From Bacilli bacterium (lineage in GTDB: Bacteria; Bacillota_I; Bacilli_A; RFN20; CAG-826): DNA of 64,000 nt. Numbering within the stretch: the first letter of the stretch is position 1; each line of letters begins with the position of its first letter. A program made the position numbers and the translations under genes. The stretch is taken from contig JAFSOD010000001.1 in NCBI GenBank assembly GCA_017447165.1, positions 155,008 to 219,007 of the forward strand, read 5' to 3'. This document shows, in pieces, positions 10,012-19,123 of this stretch. A model generated the notes under the pieces. That model was not told where the DNA came from, did not search any database, and saw only the letters and a program-made list of their open reading frames with translations.

Positions 10012-10172
10012 GTGACTTCCTTCCTTTCTTTATTATTTTGCAAATAAATTGAGGCATTAATTCCTTGCTCCGGGTGTTTGAACTGGCATTTCACCGCATA
10101 GCTTTGGTTACTTTGTTTGATTATCAAACATCAGACAAGCAGTATTAATGTGCTGCATTACATGCAGTGAAT
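10012..10172 (-). promoter_or_regulatory. Candidate S4 autoregulatory leader of rpsD
   Basis: The rpsD 5' UTR is about 155 bases and structured. On the minus strand it has a CTGCAT-GTA-ATGCAG hairpin, then a TGTTTG-ATAAT-CAAACA hairpin, then an unpaired-looking stretch with GCGGTGAAATGCC and ACACCCGGAGCAAGG before the SD. Firmicutes rpsD genes are known to carry an S4-binding pseudoknot leader; position and layout fit. I did not fold it, so the identity is inference. The remaining ~225 bp up to ezrA holds the two divergent promoters and AT-rich sequence, with no gene seen. Confidence 0.6.
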
Positions 10173-10201
10173 AATATATAGGATTTGAACTAACTTCGCA
10201 A
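10173..10201 (-). promoter_or_regulatory. rpsD promoter
   Basis: On the minus strand TTGCGA and TATATT are separated by 17 bp. Initiation would fall just before the first hairpin of the rpsD leader. Confidence 0.6.
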
Positions 10202-10427
10202 CATAAAAATTTGATTTTTAACAATTAGTAAAAATAGTCATTGATTTTAATAGAGAAATTACATGAATTTCAAATGATTGAATATAACCTACTAACCTGA
10301 AATTTTGTATTGATTTTTGAAACATCTAATTTCAAACAAAACAAAAAATATTTTAATTATTTTTTCCTTATCGGGACATTTTACTATAGAATATATGTAA
10401 TTAATCTCTGATTAAGGAGGTATATCT

Positions 10428-12140
10428 ATGGTTGTTGGTATCGCTACTGGCGCTTTAGTCGCATTAATAGTTGCCATCGCAGTTGTTGTGATTGTTGGTG
10501 GAGTTTTATTTTATTTATTTGTCTATTCCAGATTTAACTATCGTAAGCAGGTTCGTAATCTTGAAAAACAATTTTCATATTATGATTCTTTACTTATTGG
10601 ACAAGACAGCCAATATATCCATAGACTAGAAATTATTTCTAGAACCAACCTCCTCTATATGGATAAATACGAATACTTCCAAAGAAGATTTAGAAATATC
10701 TATGATATTGAAGATAAATACGCTGATTCTATCCTTAAACAATTAGCGGCCTTAATTAAAGCTAAACAATACAAGAACATTAAATCCGTTATTAGCGAAG
10801 CTAAGAAAGCAATTGATACTTTAAGTGAAAGTGTTAAATCTTTAGATCACGATTTATATGAAGTGATTAAGCTTGAAGAAGATTGTAGACGTAATATCGA
10901 TCACTTAAAAGAAGTGTATCGTCACGTTAAACAAACATATTATTCTGAGTCCGATGATTTAGAATTAGTTGCTCCAACATTTAATAAAATGTTTGATAAA
11001 ATTGACTCTAAATTCTCAAAGTTTGATGACATGCTTGAAGGTGCGGAATATGAAGAGATTCAAACTGAAATAGATTCTTTAGGTGAAGTCTTAACTGCAT
11101 TAGGACATGTCCTAATTGACTTATCTTCATTATGTAGAACAGTAAAAACTGTTATCCCTGAAAAGTTAGTGGAACTTCAAAACAAATATAAAGATACAGA
11201 AAAAGAAGGTGTTCCTCTATATCACTTATCTTTTAAAGTCCACATCGATGAATGGAAAAAGAAGTTATCAGAATTAACTAAGAAAATTATTAACCTTCAA
11301 TGTGGTGGAATCAAAACTCAATGTGACATCATTTTAACGGAGATTGAAGAATATGGAAAATTATTAGAAGAAGAAATCTCCGCGAGAACATATTTTAACG
11401 AAAACTATTCACGAATTTATAACCAAGTTAACGAAGTTGAAAAACTCTTCTTAAGAATCTGTGCGGTTCTTCCTGAAGTTAAAGAATTTTATATGGTTTC
11501 TGAACTCGAAAATGTCCGTATTAACGAGTTATCTAAATCTGTTGATAGTCTTGGCAGTGCGAAACGATATTTAGACGGCTTTGTTCATAGTGGCACTCGT
11601 CAACCATTCTCGCTCCTTAAAACTAAGTTAGATGAGTTAGAAGAAAACTATAAAGTAGTGAATGAAGGTGTGATGAACTTTAAGAATTACGTAGATTCCT
11701 TAAAGAGCACCGCTGAAGAAGCTTATAACTTAATTTCTGTTTATTATCACCGCATCAAATTAACTGAAAGTTTATTAGATGAAATTGGTAATGACTCGAT
11801 TAAAGCGAATTACCAAGAAAAAATTGATGCAGTCTATGATGTTTTAAATGACATTTATGATCAAATTCAATCTAAGCCAATCAATGTTGATGAAGTCTCT
11901 CATAAGATTGAAAATCTTAAAAACCTCGCTAATGCGATGTTTGAAGAAGTGGAATCTATTGCCAGAAATCAAAAAGCCGCTGAAACATCTATCATGCTTC
12001 TTAATCAAGAAAGAGATGAACAAGATGTCAATCAGACCGTTATGAGTTTAGAACTTGGCTTTGAAAAAGGTGAATTCTCTACTGTAAATTCTCAAGCAAC
12101 TTCTATTTATAAAAATAGACATACAAATCCTAATGCCTAA
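10428..12140 (+). CDS. ezrA: EzrA-type septation ring regulator
   Basis: Membrane-anchored FtsZ-ring regulator. 570 residues: a hydrophobic anchor at residues 7-32 (LVALIVAIAVVVIVGGVLF), followed by a long, acidic, helical cytoplasmic domain with heptad-like Leu/Ile spacing and spectrin-like repeats. This matches EzrA in topology, length and position: ezrA-nifS-thiI is the Bacillus order. The SD AAGGAGG is 8 bases before the ATG. The ORF overlaps nifS by 8 bp. With an FtsA that lacks a visible membrane-targeting helix (40.9 kb), EzrA may be an important FtsZ membrane link here; that is inference. Confidence 0.85.
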   Translation: MVVGIATGALVALIVAIAVVVIVGGVLFYLFVYSRFNYRKQVRNLEKQFSYYDSLLIGQDSQYIHRLEIISRTNLLYMDKYEYFQRRFRNIYDIEDKYADSILKQLAALIKAKQYKNIKSVISEAKKAIDTLSESVKSLDHDLYEVIKLEEDCRRNIDHLKEVYRHVKQTYYSESDDLELVAPTFNKMFDKIDSKFSKFDDMLEGAEYEEIQTEIDSLGEVLTALGHVLIDLSSLCRTVKTVIPEKLVELQNKYKDTEKEGVPLYHLSFKVHIDEWKKKLSELTKKIINLQCGGIKTQCDIILTEIEEYGKLLEEEISARTYFNENYSRIYNQVNEVEKLFLRICAVLPEVKEFYMVSELENVRINELSKSVDSLGSAKRYLDGFVHSGTRQPFSLLKTKLDELEENYKVVNEGVMNFKNYVDSLKSTAEEAYNLISVYYHRIKLTESLLDEIGNDSIKANYQEKIDAVYDVLNDIYDQIQSKPINVDEVSHKIENLKNLANAMFEEVESIARNQKAAETSIMLLNQERDEQDVNQTVMSLELGFEKGEFSTVNSQATSIYKNRHTNPNA

Positions 12141-13275
12141 TATTATTTATTTTGATAACGCTAGTACGACTAAACTTGACCAAAGAGTTAAGGAAGTTTT
12201 TTCTAGTGCTTTAGATAAATATTACGCTAATCCAAGTAGTATCCATAAGTTAGGCCAAGAGGCTAATTATGTATTAAATAAGACCAAAGATGAAATTTTA
12301 GCATTGCTAAAATGTAGTGACCACCAAGTCATCTTTACTAGTGGGTCTACTGAATCTAATAATTTAGCGATTAAAGGTGTTTGCCTTAGATATAAATCTA
12401 GAGGCAATCACATTATTACTTCTATTTATGAACACCCTTCAGTACTTGAAGCTTTTAGACAGTTAGAAAAAGAATTTGGCTTTGAAGTAACTTATTTATA
12501 TCCAAATAGCGATGGTATTATCACTGTTGAAGATGTAAAGTCCACAATTAAAAAGGAGACAATCTTTGTTTCTATTATGGCGGTCAATAATGAGATTGGT
12601 AGTATCAATCCAATTGAAGAAATTGCTGATATGCTTAAAGCCTTTCCGAAAGTGATCTTCCATAGTGACGCTGCCCAATTAATTGGCAAAACTAATAGGA
12701 CTATCAATTTTAATAAAATTGATTTACTTACAATTTCTGCCCATAAGATGCACGGCTTAGTTTCTAGTGGTGCGTTAATCAAAAGAAAGAAAATAGAGCT
12801 ACTTCCTTTGGCTAGTGGTGGCGGACAAGAATATAACTTTAGAAGTGGGACTAATGATTTAGCTAGCGCTTTAGCGTTTAAGAAAACTTTAGAACTCGCT
12901 TTAGCTAATCAAAAAGAAAGATATGAGCATGTTTCAAAGCTTACGGATTGTTTAATTAGTTATCTAAAGGATAATCCTTCTTTATATGAATTAAATGTCT
13001 CAAACCCTATTAATCCATATATTATTAACTTCTCTTCTATTAAGAAAAAAGGTTCAGTAGTGGTAGAAGCACTTTCTAACGCAGGCATTATGGTATCTTC
13101 AATAAGTGCTTGTCACTCCTCTAAAGAAAAAGGAAGTTATGTAGTGGCATCACTTAAAAAGAGTGAAAATGTCTACAATAACACCGTCCGTGTTTCTTTA
13201 GATTATTTAAACACAATGGAAGAAATAGACACTTTAGTGTCTACACTTGATAAAATCATAAAGGATATTCGTTAA
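12133..13275 (+). CDS. Cysteine desulfurase (NifS/IscS family)
   Basis: PLP enzyme taking sulfur from cysteine. SGSTESNNLAI binds the cofactor phosphate, SAHKMHG near residue 204 carries the Schiff-base lysine, and ISACHSS near residue 326 the sulfur-accepting cysteine. 380 residues fits the family. The gene overlaps ezrA by 8 bp and lies 1 bp before thiI, so it is most likely the dedicated sulfur donor for 4-thiouridine formation (NifZ-type pair with ThiI). No iron-sulfur scaffold gene is adjacent. Confidence 0.93.
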   Translation: MPNIIYFDNASTTKLDQRVKEVFSSALDKYYANPSSIHKLGQEANYVLNKTKDEILALLKCSDHQVIFTSGSTESNNLAIKGVCLRYKSRGNHIITSIYEHPSVLEAFRQLEKEFGFEVTYLYPNSDGIITVEDVKSTIKKETIFVSIMAVNNEIGSINPIEEIADMLKAFPKVIFHSDAAQLIGKTNRTINFNKIDLLTISAHKMHGLVSSGALIKRKKIELLPLASGGGQEYNFRSGTNDLASALAFKKTLELALANQKERYEHVSKLTDCLISYLKDNPSLYELNVSNPINPYIINFSSIKKKGSVVVEALSNAGIMVSSISACHSSKEKGSYVVASLKKSENVYNNTVRVSLDYLNTMEEIDTLVSTLDKIIKDIR

Positions 13276-13276
13276 T

Positions 13277-14434
13277 ATGGTGAGTTATGATTACATTATG
13301 GTGAGGTTTGGTGAATTGTCCACCAAAGGAAAGAATAAGAAAGATTTTATTCATACTTTATATTTAAATATTAAGCACTCCTTAAAAGATTTTGATGTGG
13401 AAGTGGAATCTCGATATGACCATATCTATGTCCATTTAAAAGGAAATGATTACGAACCAATTATTGAAAGATTACAAGATATATCTGGTATTCAAGGCTT
13501 ATCCTTAGTGGCCAGAATTGAAAATGATATCGAAAAGATTAAAGAATCTTCTTTAGAATTAATCAAATTAGAAGAAGGGAAAACTTTTAAAGTTAAAGTT
13601 AAAAGAAGTAATAAAAAGTTCCCTCTTCATAGTGAAGAAATCACTAGAATTGTCGCTCCAGTAATCTTAAAAAACACCAACTTAAAGGTTGATGTTCATA
13701 ATCCCGATATTTCATTAAATATCGAAGTTAGGGATGAAGGTACATATATCTTTGTGAAAACCTATCCAGGAGCAGGAGGATATCCTTTAGGAGTCGCTGG
13801 CAAATCTATGCATATGCTTTCTGGAGGAATTGATTCTCCAGTTGCCGCCTATTTAATGATGAAGCGTGGTGTCACTATTGAATGTATTCATTTTGCCTCT
13901 CCTCCATATACTCAAGAAGCAGTAATCTATAAACTTATGGATTTATTAACAAAGTTAAATAGATATCAGCCTCGTATTAGACTTCACATCGTTCCATTTA
14001 CGAAAATCCAAGAAGCAATCTATGATAACGCTCCTGAAAGCTATTGCATCACCTTAATGCGAAGAATGATGTATAGACTAGCCGCTAGACTTGCTAAAAG
14101 AAGAAACTGTCCAGTTATTTCTACTGGTGAATCTGTCGGTCAAGTAGCAAGTCAAACATTACAATCAATGGCCACAATTAACGAAGTGACATCGACTCCA
14201 GTAATTAGGCCTTGTGCAACTATGGATAAATTAGAAATCATTAAATTATCTAAAAAGATAGATACATATGATATATCAATAAGACCATATGAAGATTGCT
14301 GTACAATCTTTACTCCTAAAGCTCCTAAGACCGCTCCTAAATTAGAGGAAGCAAAAGAATATGAAGAGAAGTTTGACTACGAATCTTTAATTAATGAAGC
14401 TTTAAATAATATTGAAGTAAAGATTATTGAATAA
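13277..14434 (+). CDS. thiI: tRNA 4-thiouridine synthase ThiI
   Basis: Makes s4U8 in tRNA using sulfur from the adjacent cysteine desulfurase. 385 residues: N-terminal ferredoxin-like/THUMP region (GELSTKGKNKKDF, residues ~10-165), then the ATP-binding PP-loop SGGIDSPVAAY near residue 182, then an AANH domain with TGESVGQVASQTLQ. It lacks a C-terminal rhodanese domain, as in Bacillus, consistent with direct persulfide transfer from the neighbour. A terminator follows the stop. Confidence 0.95.
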   Translation: MVSYDYIMVRFGELSTKGKNKKDFIHTLYLNIKHSLKDFDVEVESRYDHIYVHLKGNDYEPIIERLQDISGIQGLSLVARIENDIEKIKESSLELIKLEEGKTFKVKVKRSNKKFPLHSEEITRIVAPVILKNTNLKVDVHNPDISLNIEVRDEGTYIFVKTYPGAGGYPLGVAGKSMHMLSGGIDSPVAAYLMMKRGVTIECIHFASPPYTQEAVIYKLMDLLTKLNRYQPRIRLHIVPFTKIQEAIYDNAPESYCITLMRRMMYRLAARLAKRRNCPVISTGESVGQVASQTLQSMATINEVTSTPVIRPCATMDKLEIIKLSKKIDTYDISIRPYEDCCTIFTPKAPKTAPKLEEAKEYEEKFDYESLINEALNNIEVKIIE

Positions 14435-14435
14435 G

Positions 14436-14458
14436 AAAAAGCCTGGGAAGCCAGGCTT
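14436..14458. terminator. Bidirectional terminator between thiI and rplT
   Basis: Arms AAGCCTGG and CCAGGCTT form an 8-bp stem with a 4-base loop. The T-run is stronger on the minus strand, so it mainly ends the infC-rpmI-rplT operon, which converges with thiI. Confidence 0.85.
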
Positions 14459-14476
14459 TATAAATAATTATAATAA

Positions 14477-14830
14477 TTATTTAACGTTTTTCTTAGCTGT
14501 CTTAACTAAATCGGCAAATGCTTGTGGATCGTTGATAGCTAATTCGGATAACATTTTTCTGTTAACTTGAACGTTAGCAACTTTTAATCCATACATGAAT
14601 TTGCTGTAAGAGATATCATTCATACGGCATGCAGCGTTGATACGTCTGATCCATAATTTTCTGTAATCTCTTTTGACAGTTCTACGAGAGATGTACGCAT
14701 AGCGTAAGCTGTGCATGACTTGTTCTTTCGCAGTTTTGAAAAGTAAGTGTTTGCTACCGAAGTAACCTTTTGCTCTTTTGAGCATTCTCTTACGACGTGC
14801 GTGTGTGACTGTTCCACCTTTAACTCTCAT
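14477..14830 (-). CDS. rplT: 50S ribosomal protein L20
   Basis: Early-assembling large-subunit protein, and the repressor that binds the leader of its own operon in Bacillus. 117 residues, very basic, with [20 protein letters not shown] at the N-terminus and [19 protein letters not shown] in the globular part. SD GGAGG lies 9 bases before the ATG. It is the last gene of the infC-rpmI-rplT operon, 13 bp after rpmI. Confidence 0.98.
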   Translation of the reverse strand: MRVKGGTVTHARRKRMLKRAKGYFGSKHLLFKTAKEQVMHSLRYAYISRRTVKRDYRKLWIRRINAACRMNDISYSKFMYGLKVANVQVNRKMLSELAINDPQAFADLVKTAKKNVK

Positions 14831-14843
14831 GGTTCAATCCTCC

Positions 14844-15038
14844 TTACTTCACAATGAGATACTTAACTCTCTTGTAGTCAGTCTTGTGTAAGGCTGCACC
14901 TTTCATTAAGTGTCTCTTTTGTTTTGTGGTTTTGTGTGGGGCTAAATGTGATGTGTAAGCGTGATGTCTTGTGACTTTTCCGCTGCCAGTGACTTTAATT
15001 CTTTTCATTAAAGCACGTTTGCTTTTCATTTTTGGCAT
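14844..15038 (-). CDS. rpmI: 50S ribosomal protein L35
   Basis: 64-residue basic protein, MPKMKSKRALMKRIKVTGSG at the N-terminus, then the conserved HHAYTSHLAPHKTTKQKRHL segment. It lies between infC and rplT in the standard order. SD GGAGG precedes the ATG by 8 bases. Confidence 0.98.
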   Translation of the reverse strand: MPKMKSKRALMKRIKVTGSGKVTRHHAYTSHLAPHKTTKQKRHLMKGAALHKTDYKRVKYLIVK

Positions 15039-15050
15039 GTTAATTTCCTC

Positions 15051-15596
15051 CTACTTTCTTTTTGGCGCTAATACTGCGATTAACCAGCGACCTTCCATAG
15101 CAGCAGGTTTTTCAATTGCTGCTTGGTCGCCTAATAATTCGATGAACTTATTAAGAGCTTCTTCTCCAACTTCTAAGTGAGTCATTTGTCTTCCACGATA
15201 TCTCACTCCAACTTTAATCTTATTGCCTGCAGCTAAGAATTTAGACGCAGCACGAGCCTTGGTTTCCATATCATGTAAACCAATTTGTGGTGTGAGTTGA
15301 ATTTCTTTAACTTCAATACGAACTTGATTCTTGCGATTTTCTTTCGCTTTCTTTTGTTGCTCGTAACGGTATTTACCGTAGTTAAGAATTTTGCACACTG
15401 GTGGAGTGGCGTTTGGAGCAACACATAAGAGATCTAAATTTAACTTATTAGCCTCTAATTGTGCTTCTCTTGATGACATAACCCCTAATTGTTCTCCTTC
15501 AGGTCCGATTAATCTGACGCTTGGGAATCTAATTAGTTCGTTAACTAAATCTTTTGGTTGGTTGTTTGGCTTCTTGCCATAATCTTGCTCTTGGAT
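15051..15596 (-). CDS. infC: Translation initiation factor IF-3, probable ATC start
   Basis: Prevents premature subunit joining and checks start codons. The body (NELIRFPSVRLIGPEGEQLG to the C-terminal APKRK) is a complete two-domain IF-3. The start is decided by the SD: AGGAG is followed by ATG after 0 bases but by an in-frame ATC after 9 bases (AGGAG-ATGATACTT-ATC). The ATG is too close to be used, so ATC at 15596 is the best start, giving 181 residues. Non-canonical AUU/AUC starts are a known autoregulatory trait of infC. An upstream ATG at 15683 would lie inside the structured leader and is unlikely. Confidence 0.92.
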   Translation of the reverse strand: MQEQDYGKKPNNQPKDLVNELIRFPSVRLIGPEGEQLGVMSSREAQLEANKLNLDLLCVAPNATPPVCKILNYGKYRYEQQKKAKENRKNQVRIEVKEIQLTPQIGLHDMETKARAASKFLAAGNKIKVGVRYRGRQMTHLEVGEEALNKFIELLGDQAAIEKPAAMEGRWLIAVLAPKRK

Positions 15597-15605
15597 AAGT
15601 ATCAT

Positions 15606-15740
15606 CTCCTTTTTCACAAAAAACGGATGCAAGCATGTTGCACCCGTAACAATCTTAACCCCAAGAATGTAGTTGTTAGCCAATCAATACTGAATCGATC
15701 TGGCGAGAAGCGGGTGCCTCTGCTTTCTACCTTATTTTGC
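15606..15740 (-). promoter_or_regulatory. L20-type attenuator leader of infC-rpmI-rplT
   Basis: On the minus strand the leader contains GGCACCCG at 15711-15718 and, about 65 bases later, a hairpin formed by CGGGTGCAA and TTGCATCCG (15624-15646) followed by six Ts (15618-15623). The upstream GGCACCCG can pair with CGGGTGCC-type sequence in the terminator's first arm, so antiterminator and terminator are mutually exclusive. Bacillus infC operons are known to be controlled by L20-dependent attenuation with this design. Confidence 0.8.
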
Positions 15741-15747
15741 GTGGTTT

Positions 15748-15777
15748 ATTCTACTACTAGATATATCTAATAGTAAA
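15748..15777 (-). promoter_or_regulatory. Promoter of the infC operon
   Basis: Minus strand TTTACT and TAGAAT separated by 18 bp, directly upstream of the attenuator leader and immediately after the stop of the preceding gene. Confidence 0.55.
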
Positions 15778-15780
15778 GTA

Positions 15781-16611
15781 TTATTTTTTCACAATTTTAA
15801 TTAACGGATTTTCAGTGGTGGATTTCAGTTCGACTGCCAAGCAATTTTCTGGATCTTTGCTTAAATTATATGCATCTCCATGGCAATGTACAACTACCGC
15901 GTATTCATCCATATTTTTAGTGATTTTTCTCAATTTTTTATTATGTTCTGTGAAGAAAGTTGCTGCTCCAAGAACACCAATAGAACGGCATCCAATAAGA
16001 GCAATTATTCTTTTTTCTTTATTGAATGGGTTTTTAATGTTTAAAATCAATCCATAATCTTCAACGTAGCATTTTTCGTCCGCATCTTTTATTGGAATAA
16101 AAGTTTCAATCTTATCACCATCTTTGTAAAACAATGTGGCGGATTCATCTTTATATTCTCCAAAATAAAATGGAAGATTGGTTCTGTTTTCTCTTAAGCC
16201 AAATAAATATGATGTAATAGCGTTATGATTTGGACCACCAAATAAAAGGATATTATCCCTGTATTCTTTTTCAACTTCAGTTTTGTTGGTTGGTGAAGGC
16301 TTGCTTTGAACATCGGCTTTGTTATGACTCATGAGATTCAAATAAGTTGCAACAGATGCAGATGCCATATATTCAAATGGATATCCTAGTAAAACGTGTT
16401 CTTCTTCATCAACACGATTAGAATTAGCATAAAAACATTCTACAAAGAGTTTATTGTCTTCCAATTTTAAATGAGTTGATTTTCTAAATCTATGTCTCTC
16501 AATGGCCTTGACTGCTGGTCTATATGTTAAAATAGCAACAAGCCATGCGATAGCCGAAGCGATTAATTCATAGCTAATGTTTTTTAAAATTTCAACTGCA
16601 TCTGCGTTCAT
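15781..16611 (-). CDS. Membrane-anchored protein of unknown function
   Basis: 276 residues. One probable membrane segment at residues ~11-28 (YELIASAIAWLVAILTYRP), then a soluble domain facing the cytoplasm or outside. The soluble part alternates strands and helices and has two striking short motifs: LLFGGPNHNAITSYLF near residue 117 and NPFNKEKRIIALIGCRSIGVLGA near residues 200-224. These suggest a Rossmann-like ligand-binding core with Gly-rich loops, but I do not recognise the family. It overlaps the upstream SDR gene by 20 bp, implying co-expression. The pair sits between thrS and infC, normally contiguous in Firmicutes. Confidence 0.7.
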   Translation of the reverse strand: MNADAVEILKNISYELIASAIAWLVAILTYRPAVKAIERHRFRKSTHLKLEDNKLFVECFYANSNRVDEEEHVLLGYPFEYMASASVATYLNLMSHNKADVQSKPSPTNKTEVEKEYRDNILLFGGPNHNAITSYLFGLRENRTNLPFYFGEYKDESATLFYKDGDKIETFIPIKDADEKCYVEDYGLILNIKNPFNKEKRIIALIGCRSIGVLGAATFFTEHNKKLRKITKNMDEYAVVVHCHGDAYNLSKDPENCLAVELKSTTENPLIKIVKK

Positions 16612-17302
16612 GATTACGAGAATATTCTAATTGCCCTTCGTCAATTATTTTGATTTCGCCACTTTCTTTTGAATTCTCACATAACTCAAAGGCGAGGTCT
16701 GCAACTTCTTGCTTTGTGGCAAATCTACCATTTTTTGTACCTTTTAATAATTCAGAAAAATCTTTTGGCTCCTTTAAAGTAGCATCAGTAACGATTGTAC
16801 CTGGGCAAATAGTGTTAATTCTAATGCCGTCTTTTAAAAATTCTTTGTAAACAGTTCTTGTAAAGCTAATTAACCCTGCTTTACCGCTTGAATAAACAGG
16901 TAAGCCAAAGCCTCCATAGGCGTTAATAGAACTAATAGTGATGATGGATTTTTGTATTTGTCCATAGAATATTCTGATTGTGTTTAAATGGCCAACAAGA
17001 TTCAAATCAATAGATTCTTTTAAAGATTCTATTGGTTGTTCTTTAAATGGCTTCCATTCATCTTCAAGAGCGCGGCCTGCAAGAGTGATAAGGTGTTTGA
17101 ATTCTATATTGTTATATTTTTCTTTAATTTTAAGTAAAGATTTGATGTCTGTAACATCTGCAATTTCGCTAATGAAGTTCTCACCAAAATCAGCACTTTC
17201 TAAATCAATAGAAACTACTTTAAATCCATTTTCGATGAACTTTTTAGCGATGGCGCTACCAATTCCCCCAGCGGCACCAGTGATTAAGACATATTTACTC
17301 AT
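16592..17302 (-). CDS. Short-chain dehydrogenase/reductase (SDR)
   Basis: NAD(P)-dependent oxidoreductase of the classical SDR family, substrate unknown. 236 residues: cofactor motif TGAAGGIG at residues 8-15, acidic D33 after the second strand (VVSIDLE) favouring NAD(H), LAGRA in place of NNAG, N101, catalytic serine near 124-125 (ISSINAYGG), then Y137 and K141 in YSSGK. The late NTICPGTIVT motif is also present. The start is 2 bp from the thrS stop, so it is probably read from the thrS transcript. It overlaps the unknown membrane protein gene by 20 bp. Confidence 0.88.
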   Translation of the reverse strand: MSKYVLITGAAGGIGSAIAKKFIENGFKVVSIDLESADFGENFISEIADVTDIKSLLKIKEKYNNIEFKHLITLAGRALEDEWKPFKEQPIESLKESIDLNLVGHLNTIRIFYGQIQKSIITISSINAYGGFGLPVYSSGKAGLISFTRTVYKEFLKDGIRINTICPGTIVTDATLKEPKDFSELLKGTKNGRFATKQEVADLAFELCENSKESGEIKIIDEGQLEYSRNHERRCS

Positions 17303-17304
17303 AA

Positions 17305-19062
17305 TTATTTCTTTTCTTTAATTTCTTCGTGCAACATTTTTACGAATTCTTCTAATGAGACTGTGATTTGATCTTTTTGTCCGTATTTACGGTAAGTAAC
17401 AGTGCCGTTATCTCTTTCATTATCTCCAATAACGATGGTGTATGGAATCTTTCTCACTTGGCTATTTCTTAATCTATAACCGAGTTTTTCGTTAGCGTCA
17501 TCGAGCTCAACACGGAAACCTTCTTTTAACATACATTCCTTAACTTTTTGAGCGTAATCTAAATGGAACTCATTGTTAACAGGAAGAATGTTAACTTGAA
17601 TAGGAGCAAACCAACAAGGGAAAGCACCTGCGAAGTTTTCAATGATCATGCCGGTAAATCTTTCGATACTACCTAAACACGCTCTATGAATCATGATTGG
17701 TCTTTCTTTTTCTCCATCTTTATTGATGTAGAATAATTCAAACCTTTCGGGTAGGTTCATATCAAGTTGAATAGTGCCACATTGCCAGACTCTATTCATG
17801 CTGTCTTTAAGTTTGAAATCGAGTTTAGGCCCATAGAACGCTCCATCACCTGGATTGATCTTAAATTCTTTACCAGTTTTTAAACAAACTTCTTTTAAAA
17901 TAGCTTCGGATTTATTCCAAATATTGATGTCTCCAATATAACCTTCTTCTGGTCTAGTGGATAACTCAATTTTGTAGTCTAAACCAAAGACATTATAAAT
18001 TTCATCGTAAAGCTTGATGATACTAGTGATTTCGTCTTCAATTTGATCTTCTCTAACGTAAGTGTGGGCATCATCTTGAGTGAAGCTTCTTACACGGAAT
18101 AAGCCGTTAAGAGCGCCACTAGCTTCATGTCTATGAACTAAACCTAATTCTGCTAATCTAATTGGCAAATCTTTATAGGAATGTAAAGAATTCTTATAAA
18201 CAAGAATACTACCTGGACAGTTCATTGGTTTAATCGCGAAATCTTTGTCATCTACCTTAGTAGTGTACATATTTTCTTGATAGTGATCCCAGTGTCCTGA
18301 GGTCTCCCATAATTCACGAGAAAGTATAATTGGAGTGTTAATGAATTGATAGCCATATCTGGTATGGATTTCTCTCCAATATTTCTTAATTTCTTCTAGC
18401 ATTGTCATGCCGTTTGGGAGCCAGAATGGAAATCCTGGACCATATTCAGAAAGCATGAATAAACCTAATTGTCTTCCTAAGATACGATGGTCTCTCTTTT
18501 TACGTTCTTCTAAGACGTTAAGATGATTTTCTAAATCAGCAGCAGAGAACCAGGAAGTTCCATAGATTCTCACTAACATCTTATTTTTAGAATCACCTCT
18601 CCAATAAGCACCTGCTAAATTTAATAATTTAAAGTATTTAATTTGCCCAGTACTTAAAATGTGAGGACCACGACATAAGTCAGTAAATTTTCCTTGAGTA
18701 AAAATAGTGATATCTTCATCGATATCTTTGATTAATTCCACTTTATATGGATTATCTTTAAATCTTTCTAAAGCTTGTTGCTTAGTTAAGACTTCTCTCA
18801 CAATTCTTTCATCTTTAGATGAAAGTTCGTGCATTTTCTTTTCAATTTTTCTTAAATCTTCTTCTCCGATTTGTTCTTCGAAGTCGATGTCATAGTAGAA
18901 GCCTTCTTCAATCGCTGGACCAAATCCAAACTTAGCGGTTGGATAGAGTTCGCTTATGGCTTCTGCCATCAAGTGACTGGTGGAATGGTTTAAAACCTCA
19001 AAGGCTTCTTTTGATGATTTTTCTATTTCGACGATACTACCGTCATGTTGTTGAATTTTCAT
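17305..19062 (-). CDS. thrS: Threonyl-tRNA synthetase lacking a TGS domain
   Basis: Class II synthetase for tRNA-Thr. The SD GGAGG 8 bases before ATG 19062 sets the start, giving 585 residues. The N-terminal TGS domain (~60 residues) is absent: only ~28 residues precede the N2 editing domain, HSTSHLMAEA. Editing residues (HxxxH and the cysteine in DLCRGPH) are kept. Catalytic zinc ligands are seen in MNCPGS, HRHEASG and the late MIHRACLGS. A C-terminal anticodon-binding domain with VIGDNERDNGTVTYR is complete. No T-box leader fits in the 61-bp upstream gap to pfkA. Confidence 0.96.
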   Translation of the reverse strand: MKIQQHDGSIVEIEKSSKEAFEVLNHSTSHLMAEAISELYPTAKFGFGPAIEEGFYYDIDFEEQIGEEDLRKIEKKMHELSSKDERIVREVLTKQQALERFKDNPYKVELIKDIDEDITIFTQGKFTDLCRGPHILSTGQIKYFKLLNLAGAYWRGDSKNKMLVRIYGTSWFSAADLENHLNVLEERKKRDHRILGRQLGLFMLSEYGPGFPFWLPNGMTMLEEIKKYWREIHTRYGYQFINTPIILSRELWETSGHWDHYQENMYTTKVDDKDFAIKPMNCPGSILVYKNSLHSYKDLPIRLAELGLVHRHEASGALNGLFRVRSFTQDDAHTYVREDQIEDEITSIIKLYDEIYNVFGLDYKIELSTRPEEGYIGDINIWNKSEAILKEVCLKTGKEFKINPGDGAFYGPKLDFKLKDSMNRVWQCGTIQLDMNLPERFELFYINKDGEKERPIMIHRACLGSIERFTGMIIENFAGAFPCWFAPIQVNILPVNNEFHLDYAQKVKECMLKEGFRVELDDANEKLGYRLRNSQVRKIPYTIVIGDNERDNGTVTYRKYGQKDQITVSLEEFVKMLHEEIKEKK

Positions 19063-19123
19063 AATTAATTTCCTCCGCAATACAATAGCGGGCTACCTTT
19101 CAAAAAATATATTTTTAATATGA

